Origin: Rhizaria sp. SCN 62-66
Lineage: Eukaryota; Rhizaria, unplaced
NCBI GenBank assembly: GCA_001724265.1
Contig: MEDY01000581.1
Coordinates: 1-20,186, forward strand
DNA length: 20,186 nucleotides
Reading direction: 5' to 3'
Part shown: positions 1-8,455 of the stretch, one piece after another
How positions within the stretch are numbered: the first letter of the stretch is position 1
Layout of the letters: every line of letters begins with the position of its first letter
The notes under the pieces: model-generated
What the model was told of the DNA's origin: nothing
Database searches by the model: none
Seen by the model: only the letters and a program-made list of their open reading frames with translations
Translations under genes and position numbers: made by a program

Positions 1-957
1 CTGAATATAATTCGAATTATATGTATTTAAATGCTTATCATTTACACAAGAAACACCACTTTTGAACACAGAAACACCACCTTTGGACACAGCGAGGGGG
101 AATACACCGTGGCCCGTCTTCGTCACCGTCTCACATGCTTTTTTATGTAAAATGTCGTGCGTCACAGAAGAACGAATAATACGCATATGCTAGCAAAAGA
201 GTGGGCTTGGGTAAGCTCCAGCCGCGCTGCTGTGGTGAGGACGCAGTATCACAAAACAAGCACTATTTGAAAGGCTTTTAGCCAATTGCAAGAGCAAAGT
301 AAGCAGAAAAATAGCGTGGTGAAATAAAAAGCAGATTTGATCGCCAAATAGGCATGTATTGATCTCCAAAAATGAATCACCCCACAATACCAAGGAGCAA
401 GGCAAGAAAAATGAATTTGCACCGGACTCATGCTGCCAACTGGGGCAACAGACTGGTAAACGTGTTTTGTGGTCAGCGAAGGGTGGGGGACCCTCGTGGT
501 TGTATGTATTAATAGGCTGTATGAAGGGTAGACACGGATGTTAACGTAGATGGCATGACCTTCTCAATTATTGTAAAGAATACAAAGTGAAGAGTCCGAC
601 TCTCAGCTGCGGTTGAGGTTGATGTCAGAGGAGAGGGCCGGGCGGCTGTTGCAACCATAACCTGACCAGTTTGAACCGATGTCGTCGAGAACAGAGAGGG
701 GGGCCGAGTACGGAGCATCTACGAACTGTTGCCCACCATAAACGACGGTTGGCACCGTCGTTGATACGAAGACGATGCTGCATAGACGACCCGATTGAGC
801 ATCATCATCGAGCTCCAGAGAACACAATGTGACGTGTTGCTGACCGCAATGGACACGGAAACTAGCTCAAACGAATAAAATGTCAATTTCTAACCCGATT
901 ACGCTTTATTACGAGATAAGCTTGGATGCTCATGAGGCCTTAAAGTAGAGCAGACAT
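1..957. other. No gene recognised
   Basis: Short open frames exist on both strands, but none has recognisable domains, good splice signals or consistent protein-like composition. The first 100 bases are AT-rich and include a short tandem duplication. I see nothing else to annotate. Confidence 0.5.
50..91. repeat. 21-bp direct tandem duplication
   Basis: Two adjacent 21-base copies, 50-70 and 71-91, each begin GAAACACCAC and end ACACA or GACACA-like. They differ at only two positions. No further copies follow and no function is evident. Confidence 0.7.
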
Positions 958-1317
958 ATGGTCAAAACGGTCAAAATCTTTTTTGTGGTGGACATCCTCG
1001 ATCGAATGGCGACATTGAGTTAGGGTGGCGGCTCTCAGAGGAACTTTGGAGTGAGGAAAACGGCATGCAGACAGATATTCTTGATACGAGAATGGTTGCT
1101 TATTGTTATGTTTGTTGTGTTTTGTTTGCTTTGTTTGATGGCAGTGTTTGACATTTGTTTTATGAGGCAGGAAGGGGGTCGAGTTGATGTCGCCACCAGC
1201 GCAAGCGCGGAGTTGGGCCTTTTTGGTTGCTCGCCCTCCTTCACACCGACCATGGAATGGTTTGCCTCTTGCTAACCGCTTACCTTCTGTTGTTGTCTGT
1301 TTGCTTTTCTTGCGCAG
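958..1317 (+). other. Possible 5' exon and intron upstream of the Crinkler-like gene
   Basis: A pyrimidine-rich stretch ending TTGCGCAG at 1317 sits five bases before the ATG at 1322, with a branch-point-like GCTAAC near 1271. This suggests an intron ends there, either in the 5' UTR or after an N-terminal exon. An ATG at 958 opens a frame beginning MVKTVKIFFVVD, vaguely like the short hydrophobic start of Crinkler headers, but it meets a TAG at 1021 and I find no clearly best donor. The exon is therefore only a suggestion; transcript data would decide. Confidence 0.25.
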
Positions 1318-1321
1318 AGGC

Positions 1322-3068
1322 ATGGCGACGCGTGAGGAGCACGTTCGCTCTCTGGAGCACATCAACGCTCGCCTCATCGAGGTCAGTAAGGCTTTAAGGA
1401 CCGATGACAAAGAGCACTTCGCGATCATCCAGGCGAAGCTGGACAAACTTGATCTGGAGAAGGACCTCCTCGAGGCCAAGATTGATGTCCACGACAAGGT
1501 GGACGGGGCTCAGGAGCGGGTTACTCGCTCCCAAGAAGCCCTCGACGCCTTCAAGCGCTCTGCGGCGGCACCACCTGTCGGTACGTTTCTGTTTGCTGCT
1601 TGCTGTTGCTCTTTGCTGTTGCTCTGTTGCCGTGCTTGTTTGACTGCTGTTTAGTATTGTTGGCTCACCTTTCTCTCTCTCTCTCACACACACTCACTTA
1701 GCGATGACGCCGTACGAGACAACACTGCTCACGACGCTCGCTCAAGTTGCGACGGCACCGGCGCCTGACTTGCACATCCCCGAGCAGACGGTCGTGCTGA
1801 GCGCTGCTACCCCGTCAGTGCAAGCCAGCGGCGTCACCGGTTTCGTCCCTTTTTACGGAGCGGTGCGCACCTTCCTCGCCACCCAGGTCTCGCTTGAGGA
1901 TACTGAAAACCAGTTGATTTACCGCAACGACTCGTGGAACGCTGTCGTGCTCGCGGTCGCCAACGAGCCAACGAAGCCCCTTTACCGTTTGGTGCGCAAC
2001 TCCCAATCGGCCACGTCGCAGCACGGCGCATCAACCTTCAATCCTCAGTCCCGCCCCGATCCGAGGAAAAGGCCGCTGACGGCATCTTGGAGGCGGTCAA
2101 AGACATCACCGACAAGTTTTGGTTTGGCCCATTTTTCCAAGATTGCGTCGACGGCGTGTTGGGCGTGGCCTTTGATGCCAGGACTCTCCATCTCTACCAG
2201 CTCATTGGCAAAACACAATAGCTCATCGCTACGGCTGACCTGACGACGGACGATGGCAAGGCCAAGGCGCTGAAGCTGGCCGTGAACGTGGGCCGCTGGC
2301 TCCGCCACGTCCGCGAGGAGCAGCTTGTTGGCAAGTGGAAGAGGTGTATCGATGTGGGTGACCACTCTATCGAGTTGTCGTCCAAGGGCGCGGTCAAGCG
2401 GCTACCCCTCGAGCCCAACCAGGTCGACTGGATGCACCAGGTCTATCACAGCGATATTCCCTGCAGGGAGAGTCTGGAAGGGGACATCATGAAAGTCGCG
2501 GGCGGCAAATACGAGATGACCCTCTTACCCATCGGCATGCCGCTGGACGAGCTACTCAGCCGCGGTAAGGTGACCGACCCGATGCCCGTGCTGAAGGCCA
2601 TTCTCTCGTTCTTCGTGGGGCTGCACGCGATTGGCTTCGTGTATATCGATCTGCGCCCGTCCAACGTCATTCGCGCTAACGAGGGCTACCTCGTCATCGA
2701 CCTCGAGTTTGTGCGCCCCGTGAACGAGGCTGTGCCCGCCAACCTCAAGTGCCGAAGCGTACTGGAGAAGGCGCAATTCCCGAAGATGGGCATGACGGCG
2801 TCGACGTGCATGGACTTGGTGATGCTGCACGAGCTCATGGTCACCTGCGGGTGGACCAACTAGCAGGATCCCCACTACGGTGCGCTTCTCGCGTACCTCG
2901 CGCAGGTCCGTCCCGCGACGGGGCACACGGCCAGCACGGCGCTCGACATCCTCAACACCCCCGTGAAGCAGGTGTTGCAGCCTGCGAAGAAGTCGAGGAC
3001 ACATCCTCAACACCGCCACGAAGCAGGTGTCGCAGCCTGCGAAGAAGTTGAGGGCGACGAAGATGTAG
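1322..3068 (+). CDS. Crinkler-like (CR) effector protein with C-terminal kinase-like domain, disrupted frame
   Basis: Exon 1 (1322-1580) encodes a charged coiled coil (EEHVRSLEHINARL onward). After a 121-bp intron, exon 2 encodes a middle region resembling the nuclease-fold part of CR effectors (about 1704-2270) and then a protein-kinase-like domain. In the latter YIDLRPSNVI (Asp codon 2648) stands where HRDxxxxN is expected and LVIDLE (Asp codon 2699) replaces DFG. Known CR proteins of oomycetes, fungi and other eukaryotes combine a REase-like and a kinase domain; this family assignment is my recognition, not a search. Odd points: frame changes by one base near 2045-2062, at a C run; TAG interrupts the frame at 2219 and 2861 although homologous-looking sequence continues; a 55-bp tandem duplication at 2946-3055 shifts the C-terminal frame. 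The end is uncertain: TAG at 3066 in the frame of the second repeat copy, or TGA at 3218 if TAR is sense. It could be a decaying pseudogene. Confidence 0.5.
1581..1701 (+). other. Spliceosomal intron, 121 bp, phase 1
   Basis: The donor is GTACGT directly after exon 1 and the acceptor is CACTTAG, preceded by a long CT-rich tract at about 1668-1686. Splicing joins a single leftover G to CG, giving an Ala codon and continuing into the frame starting ATGACGCCG at 1704. The in-phase join is good support. Confidence 0.75.
2946..3055 (+). repeat. 55-bp tandem duplication at the 3' end of the Crinkler-like gene
   Basis: Copies at 2946-3000 and 3001-3055 match at 49 of 55 positions. The unit encodes ILNT..KQV.QPAKK in one frame. 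Because 55 is not a multiple of three, the second copy is read in a different frame from the first, so the duplication changes the protein C-terminus. Confidence 0.85.
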
Positions 3069-3220
3069 CGCTAATAATAGACGAACAGCAAGACAATCAA
3101 AAAGGTATGCAATCCTCAAAGGGCAAGTAATTCGACGAAAGACAGGGAAGGCAGTCACACCATCGGATCAAATCGACAACATCAATGAACATTCCAAAGA
3201 GAAGGCCCCAATCACAATGA

Positions 3221-3717
3221 GAGGGACATAAACTCACTTACGTTACGACAAATCAAAGTAGAAAGAGAGAAAAAGGCTGTATTGGCTAGGCCAGTTTAGC
3301 GGTTCGGTTTTTTTTGTCCCCACTAATACTTTGACTAAATCAAACGATGAACTTGTGTCCATAAACAAAATTTTATCCGATATCACGTGGTCAAATTTTT
3401 AGACGTTCATATATCACTCCTATCTCTAGCAAACGAAGAATTGAGCTCGGTGCGGAATTGGTGGCTGATCGAAACGAGCCAAGCAGTGTGAGGACAATCT
3501 AGGCACAATTATTTTGAGATAGCACACCATAATACGAAATACTCAATTGACATTACCAATTCCAATATGTCACATTTATGTAATGCAAATATTCACCGTC
3601 GCGTTAACTTTGTTTTCAACGCAACATCAACTCAACCGTAATCTCTCTTTCGGCCTCCCTATCGACGTCTCCCTTTGACGTCGCGCCACTTTCCTTCGTG
3701 TCTCGCAGCGGCCTCTC
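3221..3717. other. Intergenic region upstream of the AprA-like gene
   Basis: AT-rich DNA without a supportable open frame. The last about 80 bases before the ATG at 3718 are pyrimidine-rich, as often seen in protist 5' leaders. No TATA box or other defined element could be assigned with confidence. Confidence 0.5.
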
Positions 3718-4367
3718 ATGCGTCTTACGCCTCTGCTAGTGGCTCTCGCTGCGGCTTGGGCGCCCGCTTCCGCGACTTGCTCATTCACCAAGGACCAGTA
3801 TTTTGTGGTGAACAACAAGACGCACCCCGTGCGCACGAGCCCTCTGCTCGACTATGTCTTCACGCCCGACGACACGTTCAGCTACTACGACACCGGCAAG
3901 GAATTCAAAGGCACCGGCTGGACGGGCTACCTGCTCAACGTGACTTCGCAGCGCTGGATGGCGGACATCTCGACGCGCCCCGTGTGGTGACACAACGTGC
4001 TAGTGATCCGCCCGCACCAACTCAACATCGGCGCGCTCTACGTCACCGGCGACAATAACGAGGAGGGCAGCACGCCCAATGAGCTCTCCGTGGACGTCAT
4101 CATTGCCTCCACGCTTGCCGTCGAGACCAACTCCGTCGTCACGATCCTCTATAACATCCCAAACCAGGAAATGGCCTTCAAGAAGCCCGATGGCACCTTT
4201 TACGAACAACCTCAGCGAAGACGGGCTCGTCTCTTACACCTGGGCGCAGTACGTCGACGCTCCCGCGCGCGCCGAGCAGGTCGTCTACCTCCACATGGTC
4301 AAGTTCGTGTTTGCCACCATGGGCGCCATCGCAAACTACACCTCCAACCCCAAGTTCCAGCGTGACG

Positions 4368-4531
4368 GTACGTAAATACCACACATAGACCGCTATTAAT
4401 CGCTCTTGAACAAACCAAGCGTCTCTTGTAATGTATTTTAATGTAGTTATCGCGTTATTTTAACTTTATTTGAGTCTAATGACATCATCTCATCTTAATC
4501 ACTTGACTATTGTTTTAACTCATATTTTTAG
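4368..4531 (+). other. Intron 1 of the AprA-like gene, 164 bp, phase 1
   Basis: The donor GTACGT follows CGTGACG and the acceptor TTTTTAG precedes GTCGTTTCC. The split codon G+GT gives Gly, and the protein reads FQRDGRFPTPLTE across the junction. The intron is clearly AT-richer than its exons. Confidence 0.85.
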
Positions 4532-4940
4532 GTCGTTTCCCGACTCCTCTGACCGAGTTCATCGTCTCCGGCGCCTCCAAGCGCGGCGCCACGACTTGGC
4601 TCACCGGCATTGCAGACGCCGCGCTGCCTGCGGCGCAGCGCCGCGTCGTGGGCATCGTGCCCATCGTTTTCGACATCGTCGACTTCGAGAACTCCCTCAA
4701 TCAGATGTTCAAGAACCTCAACGCCTGGTCGTTCGCCTTCAATGACTACCGTAACCACGGCGTCACCAAGCTCATCGCACAGCCCGAGCGTCTGGAGCGC
4801 CTCACGTGCGTCATTGACCCAATGAAGTACGAGTCCTTTGACTAGATTGCCCCCGCCCTCGTCATCTCCGCCACCGGCGACGAGTTCTTCCAGGTACGAT
4901 ATATATTCAATAACACGGCATAGTGGACTTTCGTTGCATG

Positions 4941-4942
4941 TA
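4941..4942. repeat. Left TA target-site duplication
   Basis: TA directly precedes the left inverted repeat and is matched by TA at 5858-5859 directly after the right one. Confidence 0.85.
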
Positions 4943-4985
4943 CAGTCGATTGTACAGATAGTGAGCGAAAATTTACAGATAGTGG
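4943..4985 (+). repeat. Left terminal inverted repeat, 43 bp
   Basis: It begins CAGTCGATTG and matches the reverse complement of 5815-5857 except at its second and 38th bases. It holds two copies of TACAGATAGTG, at 4953-4963 and 4974-4984, spaced 21 bp or two helical turns, a plausible pair of transposase-binding sites. Confidence 0.93.
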
Positions 4986-5140
4986 TTGTTTTTTACGGTT
5001 TTTTAAACGTCGTCTGATTATTATTTGAATACATTTTATATGTCCATCTCATCTTAAATTACACAATTTATATTTTTTTGCGCTCTCTTGATTCTATCCT
5101 AGCGAAAGATCGGAAAGGTACTTTCGCGACTTTGACTCCT

Positions 5141-5728
5141 ATGCCGCCGAAGATGAGGACGTCTTCGAAGCCTCGCGAGTCTTAAGTCGAGAGCCAAAGG
5201 CGCAAATCAACTTTGTAAGTCACTCCAACGGCGTAGTAGTCGCGGCTCATTCGATGCCGTTGCGTTCAAAGACTTTTTGAGCGTATTGTGCACCAGATGT
5301 GTCTCCTGCACCCAAGTGGTACTCCTACTCTTGTGCTTGATAACGCACACATTCATCGCACCAGCATCATCCAACCTCTAATTAAGACATGCGGTGTAAC
5401 TGTTGTGTATCTTCTACCCTATTCATCTACTTTTAATCCGATCGAGAACCTCTTTTGGGTTATGAAGAGTCTGATCAACAAGCGCTGGCTGCCAAACCCG
5501 CACACTGACAAGGTACAAGTCCTTAAACTTGTTGAAGACGTCATCCGGGACCTCACGGAAATGACAAGGACCCACAATCTTGCTCGCTACTACTCGCACA
5601 TGCGCAACCAAGTCAAGGCCATCGGGCTGAGGGGTGAGATTACGTATCCCTCGGAGGATGTGTATGATGCACTCGATAAAATGAATGCAGCTAACAAGGC
5701 TAATAAGGATAATAAGAACAATAATTAA
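5141..5728 (+). CDS. Tc1/mariner-like transposase, internally deleted, C-terminal DDE part intact
   Basis: The intact part, from about 5252 to the TAA at 5726, encodes the second and third catalytic residues: LVLDNAHIH (Asp codon 5339) and NPIENLFW (Glu codon 5444), with 34 residues between them (DD34E). Upstream, an ATG at 5141 starts MPPKMRTSSKPRES in the same frame, but the helix-turn-helix region and the first catalytic Asp are missing, so this is a deletion derivative. Between 5183 and 5239 this frame contains two TAA and two TAG codons and no TGA. A neighbouring frame at 5250-5279 reads FDAVAFKDFL, another transposase-like piece, so a one-base loss may also exist there. The Asn/Lys-rich C-terminus followed by TAA looks like a natural end, which argues for TAA being a stop in this element. 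Catalytic activity is unlikely. Confidence 0.8.
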
Positions 5729-5814
5729 TGTAGTATATATAAAAATAGTTTCATTATTAATTACAATCGTTTTATTGAGATCGGCATTTTTGAATCTGAA
5801 AATACAAAAATCCA

Positions 5815-5857
5815 CCACTTTCTGTAAATTTTCGCTCACTATCTGTACAATCGACGG
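5815..5857 (-). repeat. Right terminal inverted repeat, 43 bp
   Basis: Read on the minus strand it begins CCGTCGATTG and mirrors the left terminus. The inner copy of the paired 11-bp motif carries one substitution (AGAAAG for AGATAG). Confidence 0.93.
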
Positions 5858-5859
5858 TA
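5858..5859. repeat. Right TA target-site duplication
   Basis: TA directly follows the right inverted repeat, pairing with 4941-4942. Confidence 0.85.
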
Positions 5860-6606
5860 TATGTAAATTTAGCTTCAACACAGGCATTTCGTATCGTTGA
5901 TGCGAACTTATGCACTTTTGTAGCTTTCTTCTTTGTTTTTCTCTTGTAGCCCTCTGACGACTGGTCCTGGTGGCCGCGCTTCACGAGCAAGTCATCCCTG
6001 CACGGCTCGCGCCACTACCGCCTGCACATTGCCAACGCCGAGCATGCCATGGTGACAGGTCTGCTCACTATGATCGGCTCCGTGCGCGGCTTCGTCACCG
6101 CGCTGCAGAAGCCCGACCCGGCAGCCGCGCTGCCAGCCGTCGAGGTGTCGCTGGCCGAGGACGGCACCGTCACCATGGCGGCGTCGGTCAAGCCCAGCGA
6201 GGTGCGTGTGTGGCACGCCGAGTCGCTGCCGTCGTCGCCGTTGGGCCGCCGGGACTTCCGCATGATTAAGGGCCACACGCCCGCGGGGCCGTGCACCCCG
6301 CCAGCGATCCTGCTCGAGGGCATCTGCGTCAACCCTGTCATCTGGGCCTTGAGGAAGTCCGACGCCACGCAGCGCGCCGACGGCCGCTGGGAGGCGTCCA
6401 CCGTCGCAGCCAAGCCCGCCGACGAGGGCGTGTACGCGGGCTACTTCATCGAGATGAAATTCGCCGCCAAGCCTAAGGACCTCGTCTTCACCTCGCAGGT
6501 CGCCATGCAGCCCATGGCCTATCCTTACGAGGGCTGCAAGACTGAGGAGCAGTGTCTCGGCGAGCTTGTGTAAGCTCCGCACAGCTTAATGTGGACTGCG
6601 ATCTGA

Positions 6607-8377
6607 TAACGACATCTTTTTGAGCTAAACTGAAACATGTGTATTGGTGTGGTCTTCTCGTAATCTGCTGCAGCCAGCTGCCTTCTCGGCATTCCTTCAA
6701 CAGGGCGCGGTCTCCCAGTAATGACGTAAGAGCAGTGACGACTGGACTATTAACAACAGCAGTTTTTTTACACATAAAATCAGCATCTCCAACAGTTATT
6801 TTTTTCCATTCTGCAACTGCGCTGTGGTTAGATTTTTTGAGGGTGGAGACAGTGAGGAAGATGCCAACTTTTGATGCCAACTTTTGATACTTTAAAGATG
6901 CTTCGTCAATGCCTCACATCAACCAAGTTCCTCATGCTGCCAATTGTGAATTCGTTCTACTAGCAGATATTAATATTCATCGAGTACTAAATAAATTCCA
7001 CTGCGGACATCATCACCATTTTTTTTACTGAAGAGAAAACGCTTGGCATGACGTTTTTCAGCATTTTAATTGATTTTTGGTCACGTAACACGATCATCGA
7101 TGCAATAGATCGCCTTCCAAACATACAAGAGAATAACAACTTGTGGCACCAGAGTGCTCGGACGCAACTTGAACAACAGAAGCAGAACATAGCAGGACAA
7201 TCTGTCTGGCTGCTTGCCCAGTTTCGCTCTTCCACCGCTGCGCTCCGCATGTCACTAGGTCACGGACTGCACCTCGTACCCTGTTTCTCATTCTCAAATG
7301 TTCAATAAAATAGAGACGTATACAGGCACTATCATCCTCTCATAGCCTGCCGGTAACTATTCGTATCTGAGATTCAGTTGACCCAGCGAAAATCTTGACC
7401 GAAACTAAATCCCTCTGGCCGGTGGTAATCGGCAGGCAATACATGTTGTGAGATTGGGCTGATATCTATGGCCACTGTATTGGTACATATTGCGGCTAAA
7501 AACTAGCACAATATGTCCATGCAAGAGCGAGATGGTTAAAAGATAAAACAGTTACACGACGAAAAAACAAATAGTCGCACCGCATTGCGGGATTAAGATT
7601 ACTTGATTTCAGGCTTCGGTGCCGTTAGCATTTTGATGACACGTCAATCTGCAACAAGAGTACGTATCTGGATAAGGATACCGATTGACATAATATATAC
7701 AATTTACACGATATTAACTCGTAAATCAGATGAAGGAAGGGTCTGACCATTTCTTCGCGACTGCATCCTGACAGTTTCGATTGGTAGCATGAACGTGACT
7801 TTCCATGAAACAACAGTCTGCTTCATACAAACAACTATCCGTAAGCTTAACGTAAAAACATAATCGACAGAAAAATCAACACAACAACAAAAACAAAACA
7901 AAGCAACTAAAACAGTGTACTATACACTCTCATCATAATTCTCCAATAACAAAATTGTAATTTTCAAAATAGTAATATGGAGTAACTACGATTAGTAAAA
8001 TAAGGCACGATGGAAGAGACAGAACAAAACGTAAACGTAAAACACACACACATCCACGCACAAGCGCTGAGAGGGACAAAAAATTTACATAGACCAGCAT
8101 ACTCCTATAAAAACTGAAAACAGTAGTTTTAACTGAATACAAAGTGTCTGGTTTAGCTTTAGTCGTGGACATAGTCGCCAACGGTTTCGCGCCAAGGCGT
8201 TACCGGTAGGTCTAAATCTTAAATTATCTGAGAAATGCAGACGACGTCACAATTTCAGTTTGATGACAACGGATGAGAAAATCACTTCTTTTATGTCCAC
8301 CTACCTGTCATGGAGGAGAGAAACTTGAAGTATTGCACAACAGCAAACCGAGATTGATATCGATATCAGAATCATAT
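6607..8377. other. Convergent intergenic region, no gene seen
   Basis: This AT-rich stretch lies between the 3' end of the AprA-like gene and the 3' end of the minus-strand membrane-protein gene. Small open frames occur, for example around 7048-7308 on the plus strand, but without domains or splice support. It contains a 13-bp tandem pair at 6860-6885. An AATAAA at about 7303 is too distant from the AprA-like stop to be assigned to it. Confidence 0.5.
6860..6885. repeat. 13-bp perfect tandem duplication
   Basis: The unit GATGCCAACTTTT occurs twice in direct succession. It lies in non-coding sequence. Confidence 0.85.
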
Positions 8378-8455
8378 TCATATAGGCATCAGCTCATAGC
8401 AGTAGTGCCCAGAGCTTTCGGATCTGTTTGACCGTGATCGTTAGCTCTTTGGTGA

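Larger units (their letters stand above)
4943..5857. mobile_element. Tc1/mariner-like (IS630 superfamily) element, 915 bp, internally deleted
   Basis: The element is bounded by 43-bp terminal inverted repeats matching at 41 of 43 positions and flanked by TA on both sides (4941-4942 and 5858-5859), the target duplication of the IS630-Tc1-mariner superfamily. It carries the C-terminal half of a transposase with the DD34E spacing. The N-terminal DNA-binding half is mostly missing, so it is probably non-autonomous. It lies wholly within an intron, in the same orientation as the host gene. The near-identical termini suggest a fairly recent insertion. Confidence 0.92.
4894..5949 (+). other. Intron 2 of the AprA-like gene, 1056 bp, enlarged by a transposon, phase 0
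   Basis: The donor GTACGA follows TTCTTCCAG and the acceptor TCTTGTAG precedes CCCTCTGAC. The join gives GDEFFQPSDDWSWW, typical for the family. Removing the element and one TA copy leaves about 139 bp, similar in size to the other introns, so the ancestral intron was small and the insertion made it long. Confidence 0.85.
3718..6573 (+). pseudogene. AprA-like secreted protein (PhoPQ-activated pathogenicity-related family), three exons, frame interrupted
   Basis: Exons 3718-4367, 4532-4893 and 5950-6573 give about 544 residues, normal for this family, whose eukaryotic founder is the secreted autocrine proliferation repressor AprA of Dictyostelium. A signal peptide (MRLTPLLVALAAAWAPASA) is followed by the family signature KEFKGTGWTGYLLNVTSQ. 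The hydrolase-fold motifs are in order: GASKRG (Ser codon 4576), ATGDEFF (Asp codon 4879) and NAEH (His codon 6043). Exon phases match exactly. Three breaks occur: TGA at 3988 in PVW*HNVLVIRPH, where homologs have an aromatic-rich site and Trp would fit; one extra T in the run 4198-4201, after which the frame moves by one; and TAG at 4843 just before APALVISATGDEFF. A transposon sits in the second intron, where splicing would remove it. The strong preservation of sequence after each break argues for recent lesions, assembly error or unusual decoding rather than an old pseudogene. Enzymatic activity is not established for AprA proteins. Confidence 0.72.

Noticed and set aside
940-1497. Minus-strand open frame of 185 codons
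   Set aside because: It overlaps the coiled-coil exon of the Crinkler-like gene antisense and has no recognisable domain; the plus-strand reading has splice support.
5423-5887. Minus-strand open frame within and beyond the transposon
   Set aside because: It runs through the right inverted repeat and target duplication and is antisense to the DDE coding region.
6639-7308. Small plus-strand open frames between the convergent genes
   Set aside because: No domains, no splice sites and AT-rich non-coding composition.
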